A stretch of DNA of 64,000 bases from Eubacteriaceae bacterium (GTDB lineage Bacteria > Bacillota > Clostridia > Eubacteriales > Anaerofustaceae): assembly GCA_017551505.1 (NCBI GenBank), contig JAFZLL010000028.1, forward strand, positions 1 to 64,000, written 5' to 3'. The notes under the pieces were generated by a model that was not told the DNA's origin, did not search any database, and saw nothing but the letters and a program-made list of their open reading frames with translations. A program made the translations under genes and the position numbers. The first letter of the stretch is position 1. The number at the start of each line of letters is the position of its first letter. Positions 34,401 to 43,686 of the stretch are shown one piece after another.

Positions 34401-34514
34401 ATGAAAGTAAGACCCAGCGTTAAGAAAATGTGTGAAAAATGCAAGATCATCAAAAGGCACGGCAATGTCATGGTGATCTGCTCCAATCCCAAGCATAAGC
34501 AGAGACAGGGTTGA
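34401..34514 (+). CDS. rpmJ: 50S ribosomal protein L36, zinc form
   Basis: This 37-residue gene is easily overlooked. It reads [20 protein letters not shown] and continues to [11 protein letters not shown], with three Cys and one His forming the zinc site of the C+ type. GGAGG lies six bases before the ATG. It is in its normal place between infA and rpsM. Confidence 0.97.
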   Translation: MKVRPSVKKMCEKCKIIKRHGNVMVICSNPKHKQRQG

Positions 34515-34550
34515 ATGCTACCATGGGGATTTCGCGGCTGAAGTCGAAAG

Positions 34551-34578
34551 TTGACTTAGAGATCCCTTTGCTTATCAT
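34551..34578 (+). promoter_or_regulatory. Internal promoter before rpsM (alpha operon)
   Basis: TTGACT (34551-34556), 16-bp spacer, TATCAT (34573-34578), 33 bases before the rpsM ATG. It lies inside a loosely paired region where GGGATTTC (34525 on) can pair with GAGATCCC, so expression of the alpha part may be tuned separately. Confidence 0.6.
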
Positions 34579-34610
34579 ATATAAAAAACATGGAGGAACA
34601 AAAAAGCTAA

Positions 34611-34985
34611 ATGGCGAGAATATCCGGCGTTGATTTGCCGAACAGTAAACGTGTCGAAATCGGGCTCACATATATTTTCGGCATCGGAAGAACCACATCC
34701 AACAAGATACTTGCCGACACCGGGATCGATCCCAACACGAGAGTCAAGGATCTCACCGAGGACGAAGTAAATAAGCTGCGTACTATCATAGACAACGAAT
34801 ACTCCGTGGAAGGCGACCTTAAGAGGGACGTTGCCATGGACATCAAACGCCTCACTGAGATAGGCTGCTATCGCGGATTAAGGCATAGAAGGAATCTTCC
34901 TGTCAGGGGACAGAATACGAAGACCAATGCAAGGACCCGCAAGGGACCGAAAAAGACGGTCGGAAGAAAGAGCAAGAAGGGATAA
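34611..34985 (+). CDS. rpsM: 30S ribosomal protein S13
   Basis: The 124-residue S13 bridges to the 50S subunit and contacts P-site t[29 protein letters not shown] and the basic [18 protein letters not shown] end are typical. Confidence 0.98.
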   Translation: MARISGVDLPNSKRVEIGLTYIFGIGRTTSNKILADTGIDPNTRVKDLTEDEVNKLRTIIDNEYSVEGDLKRDVAMDIKRLTEIGCYRGLRHRRNLPVRGQNTKTNARTRKGPKKTVGRKSKKG

Positions 34986-34989
34986 TTAG

Positions 34990-35403
34990 ATGGCAAGACA
35001 GAAATCGGCTTCAGCAGCAGCTGCGGCAAGAGCAAAGAAGAAAAAAGTCAAGAAAAATGTTGAGAGGGGCCAGGCGCATATCGCTTCCTCCTTCAATAAT
35101 ACTATCGTAACCATTTCCGACACTGAGGGAAACGTGCTCAGCTGGTCTTCCGCTGGAGAACTCGGATTCAAAGGATCAAGAAAGTCAACGCCTTACGCGG
35201 CGCAGACAGCAGCTACAGAAGCTGCAAAGAAGGCAATGGAGCACGGACTGCAGTTTGTGGACGTTATGGTAAAGGGACCTGGCAGCGGCAGAGAATCCGC
35301 TATCCGCGCTTTGCAGACAGCAGGGCTTACGATCACTTCTATCAAGGACGTCACCCCCATTCCCCACAATGGATGCAGACCCCCGAAGAGAAGAAGGGTA
35401 TAA
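34990..35403 (+). CDS. rpsK: 30S ribosomal protein S11
   Basis: The 137-residue S11 forms the platform. The Ala/Lys-rich N-terminal extension (about residues 1-25) precedes [22 protein letters not shown], then [20 protein letters not shown] and the C-terminal [18 protein letters not shown] signature. It starts four bases after rpsM. Confidence 0.98.
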   Translation: MARQKSASAAAAARAKKKKVKKNVERGQAHIASSFNNTIVTISDTEGNVLSWSSAGELGFKGSRKSTPYAAQTAATEAAKKAMEHGLQFVDVMVKGPGSGRESAIRALQTAGLTITSIKDVTPIPHNGCRPPKRRRV

Positions 35404-35425
35404 AGCGGGATAAGGAGAATACAAT

Positions 35426-36064
35426 ATGGCAAGATATACTGAATCTGTTTGCAAGCAGTGCCGCAGAGCTCAGGAAAAGCTTTTCCTGAAAGGCGACAGG
35501 TGCTATTCGGCGAAGTGCCCGCTTTCCCCAAACCATAAGAAGAATATCACCCCCGGCCAGCACGGAAAACCGGCGGGTGCCAAGATGTCCGATTATGGGA
35601 CTCAGCTCAGGGAAAAGCAGAAGGTCAAGCAGGCCTACGGAATTATGGAAAAACAGTTCCATCATTACTATGAGATGGCCATGGTAAAGCGCGGCGTCAC
35701 CGGCGAGACACTGCTCCAGTATCTGGAGAGAAGGCTCGACAACGTCGTTTACCGTCTGGGATTTGCTTCCAGCAGGAAAGAAGCACGCCAGCTCGTCACA
35801 CACAGCCACTTCACCGTCAACGGCAAGAAGGTTAATATTCCCTCTTACCTGACAAAGGCCGGCGACGAGATCGCTGTAAAGACCAAATCCAGGAAATCAC
35901 CCAAATTCGTCACCCTCGCGGAGACGGCTGCGGGCAAGACTATCCCCAGCTATTTAAGCCTCGACGTAGATAAAATGACCGGCAAGGTCGTCAATCTGCC
36001 TTCGAGAGCAGATATCGATCTGCCTGTTGACGAGCGTCTTATCGTCGAGCTCTATTCTAAGTAA
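35426..36064 (+). CDS. rpsD: 30S ribosomal protein S4
   Basis: The 212-residue S4 nucleates 30S assembly and, in several bacteria, autoregulates its operon. N-terminal [25 protein letters not shown] forms the C+ zinc knuckle, followed by the S4 domain [40 protein letters not shown]. It is in the alpha cluster next to rpoA, unlike B. subtilis where rpsD is separate. Confidence 0.98.
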   Translation: MARYTESVCKQCRRAQEKLFLKGDRCYSAKCPLSPNHKKNITPGQHGKPAGAKMSDYGTQLREKQKVKQAYGIMEKQFHHYYEMAMVKRGVTGETLLQYLERRLDNVVYRLGFASSRKEARQLVTHSHFTVNGKKVNIPSYLTKAGDEIAVKTKSRKSPKFVTLAETAAGKTIPSYLSLDVDKMTGKVVNLPSRADIDLPVDERLIVELYSK

Positions 36065-36118
36065 TCTATCCAGCTTTCTGCACACCTTATTAGATTCGGA
36101 AATCGAATGGAGGATTAA

Positions 36119-37066
36119 ATGTTAGAATTTAAAAAACCCAATATAGAGATCGCCGAGGTCACCCCTGACAAGACATACGGCAGGTTCGTCGTAGAGCCTT
36201 TGGACAGGGGATACGCTACTACCATCGGCAACTCCCTCAGGAGAGTAATGCTCTCATCACTACCCGGCTACGCTGTCACCAGCGTAAAGATCGACGGAGT
36301 ATTGCATGAGTTTTCCACCATCCCGGGAGTCACCGAAGATGTAGTCGAGATCATCCTGAACCTAAAGAAGGTAGTATTCCGTATCCATACCGGAGAGGCG
36401 GCTACCGTTCGCATAGAGAAGGAAGGCCCGGGAGAAGTGACGGCTGCGGATATCATCTGCGATTCTGACGTTGAAGTGCTCACTCCCGACGCCCACATTG
36501 CCACGCTCATGGACGACGGAAAACTCTATATGACGATGACCGTAGAAGCCGGAAGCGGCTACAATTCCACGGAGAAGAACAAAAAGGAAGACATGCCTAT
36601 CGGCACGATACCGATAGATTCCATATTCACCCCGGTGCGCAAGGTCAATTTCAAGGTCGAAAACACCAGGGTCGGCAATATGACTGACTTTGACAGTCTC
36701 ACCATCGAGATATGGACCAACGGTACGATAAGCCCTGAAGAAGCCATTTCTTTGGCTTCCAAGATCCTCAACGACCACTTCGCGCTCTTCATCGAACTGA
36801 ACGATAACCTAAAGAACGTGACGATGATGGTGGAGAGGGAGGAGAACGTCAAGGAAAAAGTGCTCGAAATGTCCATCGAGGAGCTGGAGCTTTCAGTAAG
36901 GAGCTACAACTGCCTGAGGAGAGCCGATATACATACGGTAGAGCAGCTTATCGAAAAAACCGAGGATGAGATATCCAAGGTCAGGAACCTCGGAAAGAAG
37001 TCCCTGAACGAGATAAAGAAGCGTCTGGCTGAGATCGGCCTTTCGCTTAAACAGGGCGAAGAGTAA
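36119..37066 (+). CDS. rpoA: RNA polymerase alpha subunit
   Basis: The 315-residue alpha subunit has the N-terminal dimerisation domain ([40 protein letters not shown]) and the C-terminal DNA/activator-binding domain beginning about residue 240 ([25 protein letters not shown]). Both the alpha-NTD and the alpha-CTD HhH-like [15 protein letters not shown] are complete. Confidence 0.98.
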   Translation: MLEFKKPNIEIAEVTPDKTYGRFVVEPLDRGYATTIGNSLRRVMLSSLPGYAVTSVKIDGVLHEFSTIPGVTEDVVEIILNLKKVVFRIHTGEAATVRIEKEGPGEVTAADIICDSDVEVLTPDAHIATLMDDGKLYMTMTVEAGSGYNSTEKNKKEDMPIGTIPIDSIFTPVRKVNFKVENTRVGNMTDFDSLTIEIWTNGTISPEEAISLASKILNDHFALFIELNDNLKNVTMMVEREENVKEKVLEMSIEELELSVRSYNCLRRADIHTVEQLIEKTEDEISKVRNLGKKSLNEIKKRLAEIGLSLKQGEE

Positions 37067-37077
37067 GGAGGATAACA

Positions 37078-37440
37078 ATGTCCGGTTATAGTAAAATTGG
37101 CAGGCCTACAGATCAGCGTCTAGCAATGCTTCGCGGGCTGGTGACCGATACCATCAAATACGGCAGGATCAACACGACACTGACCCGTGCCAAGGAAGCC
37201 AAAAGACAGGTCGACAGGATGATAACTCTGGGCAAGAAGGGAGATCTGGCATCCAGAAGAAGAGCCTTAAGCTACATCTATGATAAAGATGTCGTTGCCA
37301 AGCTTTTCAGCGAAATCGCGCCTAAGTATGCCGAACGCAACGGCGGCTATACTCGCGTCATAAAAGTAGGCAACAGGGCGGGCGATAACGCTCCCACGGC
37401 CATCCTTGAGCTTGTTGAAGGTGGGGAAGAAGAGAAATAA
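37078..37440 (+). CDS. rplQ: 50S ribosomal protein L17
   Basis: The 120-residue L17 closes the ribosomal run. [35 protein letters not shown] and the C-terminal [25 protein letters not shown] are diagnostic. A long stem follows 13 bases after the stop. Confidence 0.98.
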   Translation: MSGYSKIGRPTDQRLAMLRGLVTDTIKYGRINTTLTRAKEAKRQVDRMITLGKKGDLASRRRALSYIYDKDVVAKLFSEIAPKYAERNGGYTRVIKVGNRAGDNAPTAILELVEGGEEEK

Positions 37441-37453
37441 TTCTCTTAGGAAT

Positions 37454-37519
37454 AAAACCATTTACGGGAGAGCGCCTATCCGGTAACTGATCCGGATTGT
37501 TTTCCTGTAAATGGTTTTC
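37454..37519 (+). terminator. Long stem between rplQ and ecfA1 (attenuator-like)
   Basis: AAAACCATTTAC (37454-37465) pairs perfectly with GTAAATGGTTTT (37507-37518), extended by GGG/CCT to about 15 bp, and encloses a second hairpin ATCCGG...CCGGAT. It is followed by CTTTATTTAAT and then the ecfA1 ATG. It can act as a partial terminator or as the leader of ecfA1. Confidence 0.65.
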
Positions 37520-37529
37520 TTTATTTAAT

Positions 37530-38366
37530 ATGGATAATACGATCATTAAGCTAGAAAACGTGTCCTTCAGCTATGAAAGCGGGGATAATCCCGTAAAGGC
37601 GCTGGATGACGTGAGTATCAGTATCAATGAAGGGGAATTCGTCGCCATCGTCGGCAAGAACGGTTCGGGCAAATCCACGCTCGCAAAGCTCCTCAACGCA
37701 CTGCTGCTCCCCAGCGAAGGGGTCGTCCTCGTGGACGGTATGGACACCTCTGACCCAGAGAATACGATAGCCATAAGAAAAGCATGCGCAATGGTCTTCC
37801 AGAATCCGGATAACCAGATGGTGGCAACCATTGTGGAGGAAGATGTAGCTTTCGGTCCCGAAAACCTCGGATTGGCTCCGCACAAGATCAGGACTCGTGT
37901 GGACGAAAGCCTCAAAGCTGTCATGATGTATGAATTCAAGGATCAGAAGCCGCATCAGCTGTCAGGCGGGCAGAAGCAGAGGATAACCATCGCAGGCGTC
38001 ATAGCAATGCACCCGAAGTGCATCGTCTTTGATGAATCCACCGCGATGCTGGATCCTGCCGGGCGTGCAGACACCCTTAAGATAATGCATAAGCTTAACG
38101 ACGAGGGAGTAACGGTGATCTTCATTACTCATTACATGGAGGAGATTACAGACGCTGACAGGATAATCGTTATGGGTGATGGCAAGGTCGTTAAAGAAGG
38201 AACCCCGAAGGAGATCTTCGCAGATTCCGAAGGCCTGAAAAAGCTCAGGCTCGGAGTCCCTGAGGTAGTTGCTCTTGGCGATCTGCTGCGTGAAGGCGGG
38301 CTCGATATACCGGAGGGCACACTCTCTGAGGAAGAGCTTGTGGAGGCTATATGTCGATTGAAGTAA
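37530..38366 (+). CDS. ecfA1: ECF transporter ATP-binding subunit A1
   Basis: The 278-residue ATPase is half of the heterodimer that energises ECF-type vitamin and cobalt/nickel uptake. Walker A is GKNGSGKSTLAKLL (about 37-50), Q-loop VFQNPDNQM, signature LSGGQKQR, Walker B CIVFDESTAMLDP and the switch His in FITHYMEEI. ESTAMLDP is typical of EcfA1. The ATG at 37530 has no ribosome binding site, only TTTATTTAAT upstream; translation could depend on the stem just before it. It overlaps ecfA2 by 16 bases. Confidence 0.95.
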   Translation: MDNTIIKLENVSFSYESGDNPVKALDDVSISINEGEFVAIVGKNGSGKSTLAKLLNALLLPSEGVVLVDGMDTSDPENTIAIRKACAMVFQNPDNQMVATIVEEDVAFGPENLGLAPHKIRTRVDESLKAVMMYEFKDQKPHQLSGGQKQRITIAGVIAMHPKCIVFDESTAMLDPAGRADTLKIMHKLNDEGVTVIFITHYMEEITDADRIIVMGDGKVVKEGTPKEIFADSEGLKKLRLGVPEVVALGDLLREGGLDIPEGTLSEEELVEAICRLK

Positions 38367-39202
38367 GGAACCTGACCCATATATACTCTCAGGGCACCGT
38401 ATTCGAAAGGATCGCACTGGATAACGTCAGTTTCGATGTGGGACCCAGGGATTTTATAGGTATCATCGGGCATACCGGAAGCGGTAAATCTACTCTCGTT
38501 CAGCACATAAACCGACTTCTGGTTCCGACATCCGGCACAGTAATCGTCAACCACATCGATATAAACGACAAGAAAGTGCCGATGAAGGAAATAGTAAGAA
38601 GAGTAGGTATCGTTTTCCAATATCCGGAATCGCAGCTTTTCGAGGAGACTGTTTATAAAGATGTTTCCTTCGGACCGAAAAACCTCGGTTATGACGATGA
38701 GAAGACCGATTTCCTTGTGCGCCAGAGTCTGGAAATCATGGGTCTCAACTTTGAGGAGATAAAGGACAAAAGCCCGTTTGAGCTTTCCGGAGGGCAGAAG
38801 AGACGGGTCGCTATAGCCGGAGTCATAGCGATGAAGCCTCCGATCATGATTTTGGACGAACCGACGAGCGGTTTGGACCCGGTTGGCCGCGAGGAGATGC
38901 TGAATATGATCCGCGACATGAATCAGGAGCTCGGCATATGCATACTGCTCGTTACTCACTCTATGGATGATGTGGCGCAGTATGCGGATAAGATAATGGT
39001 CTTTTCCGAAGGGAAGCTCGTAAAGTACGGACCTCCGTCCGAAGTGTTTGCGGATTCCCAGTTCCTGGCAAACATCAGACTTGATGTTCCGCAGAGCAAG
39101 AGCGTATTGGAGAGGCTTAAGGAAAAAGGTTTTGACATCGATACATCTTCGTATACGACGAAGGATGCTGCAAGGGAAATTTTGAGGGTATTCGGGAAAT
39201 GA
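38351..39202 (+). CDS. ecfA2: ECF transporter ATP-binding subunit A2
   Basis: This 283-residue partner ATPase has Walker A GHTGSGKSTLVQHI (about 39-52), LSGGQKRRVAIAG, Walker B IMILDEPTSGLDP and LVTHSMDDV. Together with EcfA1 and EcfT it forms a shared module used by many S components, which are encoded elsewhere. It overlaps ecfT by four bases (ATGA). Confidence 0.96.
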   Translation: MSIEVRNLTHIYSQGTVFERIALDNVSFDVGPRDFIGIIGHTGSGKSTLVQHINRLLVPTSGTVIVNHIDINDKKVPMKEIVRRVGIVFQYPESQLFEETVYKDVSFGPKNLGYDDEKTDFLVRQSLEIMGLNFEEIKDKSPFELSGGQKRRVAIAGVIAMKPPIMILDEPTSGLDPVGREEMLNMIRDMNQELGICILLVTHSMDDVAQYADKIMVFSEGKLVKYGPPSEVFADSQFLANIRLDVPQSKSVLERLKEKGFDIDTSSYTTKDAAREILRVFGK

Positions 39203-40011
39203 TTAAGGATGTTGTTATCGGACAGTATTATCCGACAGATTCGGTTATCCATAAGCTTGATCCGCGCACGAAGATAATGGCCACGCTTCTGTATATAGTA
39301 TTCCTCTTCCTGGCGAGTAACATCTGGGGCTATTTTGCGGCGATGTTTTTCCTGATCGTTGTCGTCATCATCTCAAAGATCCCGGTAGGCTATGTGCTGA
39401 GAGGCATAAAGGGCGTCGTATTTATTATATTGATGACGCTGGTATTCAACCTGCTCTGGACGCCAGGCGAGGCGCTGTATACTATAGGACCAGTCACGAT
39501 CACGCGTGAAGGTGTATCTGCTTCCATCAATATGGCATTAAGGCTGGTGCTCCTGATATCCGGCACCTCCATGATGACCCTTACCACGCCGACCATACAG
39601 TTGACTGACGGAATGGAAGCACTGATCAAGAAAGTGCCTTTCCTCGGCAAGGTTTCCCACGAGATATCCATGATGATGAGTATTGCGCTTCGCTTTATAC
39701 CCACGCTCACGGAGGAGCTTGACAGGATCATGAAGGCGCAGAAGTCCCGCGGCGCTGATTTTGAGAGCAAGAATATCGTAAAAAGAGTGAAAGGGTATGT
39801 ACCTCTTTTGGTGCCTCTCTTTGTTTCCGCTTTCCAAAGGGCAAACGATCTGGCAATGGCAATGGAAGCCAGATGCTATCATGGAGGAGAAGGCAGGACC
39901 AGACTGAAGATATTGAGATACGAGAAACGCGACCGAATAGCATACGCAGTAGTACTATTCGCAATGGCAGGGATATTTGCCACCAGGTTTATCACCTATA
40001 GACTTATATGA
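39199..40011 (+). CDS. ecfT: ECF transporter transmembrane subunit
   Basis: The 270-residue EcfT has about five membrane helices (LYIVFLFLASNIWGYFAAMFFLIVVVII and on) and two cytoplasmic coupling motifs, KAQKSRGADF near 181 and MAMEARCYHGGEGRTRL near 228, that touch the ATPases. It completes the module and is coupled to truA by an ATGA overlap, the arrangement ecfA1-ecfA2-ecfT-truA being widespread in Firmicutes. Confidence 0.95.
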   Translation: MIKDVVIGQYYPTDSVIHKLDPRTKIMATLLYIVFLFLASNIWGYFAAMFFLIVVVIISKIPVGYVLRGIKGVVFIILMTLVFNLLWTPGEALYTIGPVTITREGVSASINMALRLVLLISGTSMMTLTTPTIQLTDGMEALIKKVPFLGKVSHEISMMMSIALRFIPTLTEELDRIMKAQKSRGADFESKNIVKRVKGYVPLLVPLFVSAFQRANDLAMAMEARCYHGGEGRTRLKILRYEKRDRIAYAVVLFAMAGIFATRFITYRLI

Positions 40012-40745
40012 GGAATATCGTGATAACCGTCGCCTATGACGGGACCGCTTATGCGGGATGGCAAGTACAGCTTAACGGGGAGACTGTAGCAGGAGAGATC
40101 AATAAAGCGATAGTATCACTTACAGGTAAAAAAAGCATCCTGTACGGCAGCGGACGTACGGACAGCGGAGTGCACGCCATTGCGCAGACAGCAAACTTTA
40201 AGACAGAATTCATTGCCCCCTGCGAAAAGATCGTGGCCGGCCTGAACTTCTATCTGCCGAAGGATATCCGTGTCACCTCCGCAAGAGAAGCGGATCTGAG
40301 CTTCAATTCCCGTTTCGGAGCCAAAGAAAAGACTTACGTGTATCTTATATACAACTCCACTGTGCTGCCTCCTTTTTACCTTAACCGCGCCTGGCACGTG
40401 AAATATCCACTCGATATAACTGCCATGAAGACAGCGGCGAGGGAGATAGAAGGGAAAAGGGATTTTGCGGCTTTTATGTCTGCAGGCAGCTACGTTAAGG
40501 GAACTGTGCGGAATATAACAGAGCTTACCGTAGTTAGAATGGGCGATGTTATCGCAATAACGGTCACAGCCGACGGCTTCCTGTACAATATGGTGCGTAT
40601 CATCGCCGGCACGCTGATGTACGCGGGTATGGGCAAGCTCTCTACAGAACAGGTAAAGCAGATAGTGGAATCCTGTGACCGCTCCAAAGGCGCTCCTACG
40701 GCCCCTCCCCAGGGTTTGTACCTGAAGGAAGTAAGATATCAATGA
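40008..40745 (+). CDS. truA: tRNA pseudouridine synthase A
   Basis: The 245-residue enzyme makes pseudouridine at positions 38-40 of tRNA anticodon arms. The catalytic Asp is in YGSGRTDSGVHA (near residue 51). TYVYLIYN and FLYNMVRIIAGTL match the family. The start overlaps ecfT by four bases; a strong terminator follows. Confidence 0.96.
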   Translation: MRNIVITVAYDGTAYAGWQVQLNGETVAGEINKAIVSLTGKKSILYGSGRTDSGVHAIAQTANFKTEFIAPCEKIVAGLNFYLPKDIRVTSAREADLSFNSRFGAKEKTYVYLIYNSTVLPPFYLNRAWHVKYPLDITAMKTAAREIEGKRDFAAFMSAGSYVKGTVRNITELTVVRMGDVIAITVTADGFLYNMVRIIAGTLMYAGMGKLSTEQVKQIVESCDRSKGAPTAPPQGLYLKEVRYQ

Positions 40746-40747
40746 TA

Positions 40748-40812
40748 AATGCCATGTGAAAACGCGTAATGCACAGAGCGTTTTGCACATGGCATTGTTC
40801 TTGTATTTTTCC
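40748..40812 (+). terminator. Bipartite terminator after truA
   Basis: AATGCCATGTG (40748-40758) pairs perfectly with CACATGGCATT (40786-40796), and AAAACGC (40759-40765) with GCGTTTT (40778-40784), one bulged base between. TTGTTCTTGTATTTTT follows. It ends the long ribosomal/ecf run and meets the convergent transporter operon. Confidence 0.85.
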
Positions 40813-40914
40813 GTATCGGTCAATCAGATCCGGTACATGTTTAAGAGCAACCATGCAGCTAGTACTGCACAGAATGAAAAGATGCGGTCAGATAGTAAGA
40901 TCATCTCTGTGCAG

Positions 40915-41217
40915 TCAGTTGTTGTCTTTATCTTCCATTCTCTCCAGTACGATCCTGTACCCTCCGGGACCAAAGTTAAGACAACGGTTGACACGGGATA
41001 TCGTCGTTGAGGAAGCTCCTACCAGGTCGACAATCTCAATGTAGGTCTTTCCTTCCTTTAAGAGCCTGGCTACTTCAAGCCGCTGTGAAAGTGAGTCTAT
41101 CTCTCCAATGGTACATATGTCATCGAAGAATTTTGCCGCCTCTTCTTCGGTTCTCAGCTGAAGCACCGCTTTAAAGAGGTTTTCCTTCAGTTTTTTGCTT
41201 TCATCGTGCTCCTGCAT
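40915..41217 (-). CDS. TrpR/YerC-like regulator
   Basis: The 100-residue protein has the TrpR superfamily fold pattern: helices with LFKAVLQLRTEEEAAKFFDDICTIGEIDSLSQRLEVARLLKEGKTYIEI followed by the DNA-recognition helix GASSTTISRVNRCL. It belongs to the YerC/YecD branch found in Firmicutes with few characterised members. Its ATG lies two bases after the stop of the ABC transporter ATPase gene, so it is the last gene of the transporter operon, which suggests that it controls or senses that uptake system. Whether it binds tryptophan is unknown. Confidence 0.9.
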   Translation of the reverse strand: MQEHDESKKLKENLFKAVLQLRTEEEAAKFFDDICTIGEIDSLSQRLEVARLLKEGKTYIEIVDLVGASSTTISRVNRCLNFGPGGYRIVLERMEDKDNN

Positions 41218-41219
41218 AT

Positions 41220-41978
41220 CTATCTCTCCGATCCCCAGATAAAATCTCTCGTTTTTTCCTGCTCAGGTGTATCTATCACTTTTCTGGCTTCTCCCTTTTC
41301 GATGATGCGCCCATTCTCCATGAAGATCACTTCGTCAGCGGTATCCCTGGCAAAGGGCATTTCGTGTGTGACTATCACCACAGATATGCCGTTCATCGCC
41401 AGCGAACGCATCAATCCGCTCATTTGGGCGGTAAGCTTCGGATCCAGCGCTCCGGTAGGTTCATCGAAAAAGATTATCTTAGGATCCATGGCCAAAGCTC
41501 TTGCTATTGCAACCCGCTGCTTCTGCCCGCCTGACAATTCACAAGGATACGCATTCATTTTATTCTCCAGACCTATCATAACTAAGAGTTCTTCCGCTTT
41601 TTCACGCGCTTCGCGTTTATCTTCCTTCAGTACGGTCAGCGGGGCGTCGATGACGTTTCTTAAAACCGAAAAATGGGGAAAAAGGTTATAGCTCTGAAAA
41701 ACGATTCCTATGGCACGACGGGCTTTGCTGAGCTCCTTATCCGGCAAGTATGCGGCTTTCCCCCCTATGGAGGAGGCTATGGTTTCGCCTTGTAGGGTAA
41801 TTTCACCGTCTTCCGCCTCCTCCAGCAGGGAGGCGCATCTGAGTAGAGTAGTCTTTCCAGCACCTGACGGGCCTATGATCGAAAGGATCTTTCCTTCACC
41901 GACAGAAAGTGAGATTCCACAGAGGACCTTCTTCCCCTTGTAGCTTTTAGTTAAGTTTGCGATTTCAAGAACGTTCAT
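41220..41978 (-). CDS. Polar amino acid ABC transporter ATP-binding protein
   Basis: The 252-residue ATPase drives an amino acid uptake system. Walker A GPSGAGKTTLLRCA (about 31-44), Q loop VFQSYNLFPHFSVLRN, signature LSGGQKQRVAIARALAM, Walker B IIFFDEPTGALDP and the H-loop IVTHEM are all intact and match the GlnQ/HisP family. I chose the ATG at 41978 because AGGTG lies six bases upstream; a GTG at 41987 abuts the permease stop. Operon with permease and binding protein. Confidence 0.95.
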   Translation of the reverse strand: MNVLEIANLTKSYKGKKVLCGISLSVGEGKILSIIGPSGAGKTTLLRCASLLEEAEDGEITLQGETIASSIGGKAAYLPDKELSKARRAIGIVFQSYNLFPHFSVLRNVIDAPLTVLKEDKREAREKAEELLVMIGLENKMNAYPCELSGGQKQRVAIARALAMDPKIIFFDEPTGALDPKLTAQMSGLMRSLAMNGISVVIVTHEMPFARDTADEVIFMENGRIIEKGEARKVIDTPEQEKTRDFIWGSER

Positions 41979-41987
41979 CTGCCGCAC

Positions 41988-42638
41988 CTAATTATAGTAA
42001 TCCAGGCTTTTTTCGAAATACTTCATGATCTTCTCCGAGATGAAGCTGAAGATATAATAAAGTAAACCTGCAAAAGCGAAGGGCAGCATCGTGGTTTGGG
42101 CTGAGGCTATCTTCCTGGCTGATGAAAACATCTCACTGACAGCCAAAACGGAAGCCAGCGAAGTGTCCTTCACTAGGGTGATCACTTCGTTTGTAAGAGA
42201 TGGCAATACGGTCTTTATCATCTGCGGCAGCACTATCCTGACATAAGTCTGGCTCCTGGTGTAGCCGAGTGCCTGAGCTGCTTCATATTGTCCTAGGGGG
42301 ATTGCATTCATCCCCCCGCGGTATATCTCGGCAAAATAGGCTGCATAATTCACCACAAAGCCGATGATCGCCGCAGTGAAACGATATGAAGGAAAAAGCG
42401 TCAGCCCGAATAGATAATAAGGCCCGAAATAGACTACCATCAGCTGGAGCATCAGGGGCGTTCCGCGCGTGACCGATATATACGTTTTTATCGGCAGCCT
42501 TATTACAGCTGCGGAACTTGAAGCTCCGAAAGAGACCAGAAGCCCGAGAGGCAATGAAAAGATGAGCGTAAGGCAGAATATACCGATGGATATCCTGAAT
42601 CCCTTGATAAGCAGCTCCAACATTGCATATAAGGACAT
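41988..42638 (-). CDS. Polar amino acid ABC transporter permease
   Basis: The 216-residue His/Glu/Gln/Arg-type permease has about five membrane helices, the family motif TRGTPLMLQLMVVYFGPYY near 55 and the cytoplasmic coupling EAA loop QYEAAQALGYTRSQTYVRIVLPQMIKTVLPSL near 120. A single permease gene implies a homodimeric channel. Confidence 0.95.
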   Translation of the reverse strand: MSLYAMLELLIKGFRISIGIFCLTLIFSLPLGLLVSFGASSSAAVIRLPIKTYISVTRGTPLMLQLMVVYFGPYYLFGLTLFPSYRFTAAIIGFVVNYAAYFAEIYRGGMNAIPLGQYEAAQALGYTRSQTYVRIVLPQMIKTVLPSLTNEVITLVKDTSLASVLAVSEMFSSARKIASAQTTMLPFAFAGLLYYIFSFISEKIMKYFEKSLDYYN

Positions 42639-42671
42639 GGCGCTTTTTTCTCCAAATTAACCTAAACAATA

Positions 42672-43454
42672 CTATTTGCCGAAAATGACGGAATCAGTGA
42701 GACCCCATTTGTCAGAGATCTTGGTGAATGTGCCGTCTTTATACATTTCCGTTAAAGTTTCCTCGACCTTTTCCTTCAGATCAGTATTGCCCAGTTTGAA
42801 CCCTATTGCGTATTTCTCTTCCGTAATGGGCTCATCTAGAATGACGAATTTTCCGCCTCTGCTTTCGACCTGAAATTTGGCTACACCGATATCCATAGCT
42901 ATAGCATCTGCACCGCCTGCTTCCAGATTAAGGAAAGCAGTGTTGTAATCCGGTACCTCCAGTAATTCTTTAAAGGACGCTGTAAGCTCCGTACAGTCTT
43001 CCCCTTCGAGTGCTTCCAAGGCAGAGGAAGCTTCCTGGGTGACAACGACCTTGCCGGCCAGATCGGCCTGTGTTTTTATCCCTGAATCAGCGGCAACGAC
43101 AAAGACCTGAGAGTTGTCCATATAAGGCTTGGACCAGGTGTATTTATCGAGCCTTTCATCGCTCATCGTAAAACCGTTCCAGATGCAGTCGATGCTCCCG
43201 CTTTCGAGTTCCATGTCCTTGGCATTCCAGTCGATAGGCTGAGCGACGAACTCCCATCCGCGTCTGGAACAGACTTCCCTGGCGAGCTCGAGGTCAAATC
43301 CGTCATATTCTCCCTGATCGTTTTGGAACCCGTAAGGCGGAAACTCGGCATCGAATCCTACGGTAAATGTGACTTTGTCCTGCTCTTTCCCGCCGCATGC
43401 TACAAGGGATAGAACAAGGAAAGCGCATAACAGGATGCCCAATAATCTCTTCAT
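42672..43454 (-). CDS. Amino acid ABC transporter substrate-binding lipoprotein
   Basis: The 260-residue protein has a lipoprotein signal with lipobox LVACGG (Cys at about 20), then a SBP_bac_3 fold: FTVGFDAEFPPYGFQNDQGEYDGFDLELAREVC, DCIWNGFTMSDERL and QEASSALEAL. Pattern and size suit a polar amino acid; the sequence alone does not fix which. It is the first gene of the operon with a clear promoter upstream. Confidence 0.95.
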   Translation of the reverse strand: MKRLLGILLCAFLVLSLVACGGKEQDKVTFTVGFDAEFPPYGFQNDQGEYDGFDLELAREVCSRRGWEFVAQPIDWNAKDMELESGSIDCIWNGFTMSDERLDKYTWSKPYMDNSQVFVVAADSGIKTQADLAGKVVVTQEASSALEALEGEDCTELTASFKELLEVPDYNTAFLNLEAGGADAIAMDIGVAKFQVESRGGKFVILDEPITEEKYAIGFKLGNTDLKEKVEETLTEMYKDGTFTKISDKWGLTDSVIFGK

Positions 43455-43485
43455 AATATCTCCCTTTTTATTAAACTGCTTTAAT

Positions 43486-43514
43486 ACTATACCGCACTAA
43501 AGTAATAAAGTCAA
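43486..43514 (-). promoter_or_regulatory. Sigma-A promoter of the amino acid transporter operon
   Basis: Minus strand: TTGACT (43509-43514), 17 bp, TATAGT (43486-43491). An interrupted inverted repeat CTTTA...TAAAG brackets the -10 box and could be an operator for the TrpR-like product of the last gene. Confidence 0.8.
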
Positions 43515-43650
43515 GATTTAATTTACCGTTTTGTTATCTTAGCTTCATATGGATTGTCCTTTCGTGTGCAGGTCGTGAATGATAGATGGCATGAAAACAG
43601 ATTACTGATGTGGCCGATTATTCGGACATGAAAAAGTTTAGCTTGTTGAC

Positions 43651-43679
43651 TTGACAACAGTAATAGCAGGGAATATAAT
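43651..43679 (+). promoter_or_regulatory. Consensus sigma-A promoter of feoAB
   Basis: TTGACA (43651-43656), 17-bp spacer, TATAAT (43674-43679): both hexamers match the consensus perfectly, which fits a promoter held down by a repressor. Confidence 0.92.
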
Positions 43680-43686
43680 CCAATTG

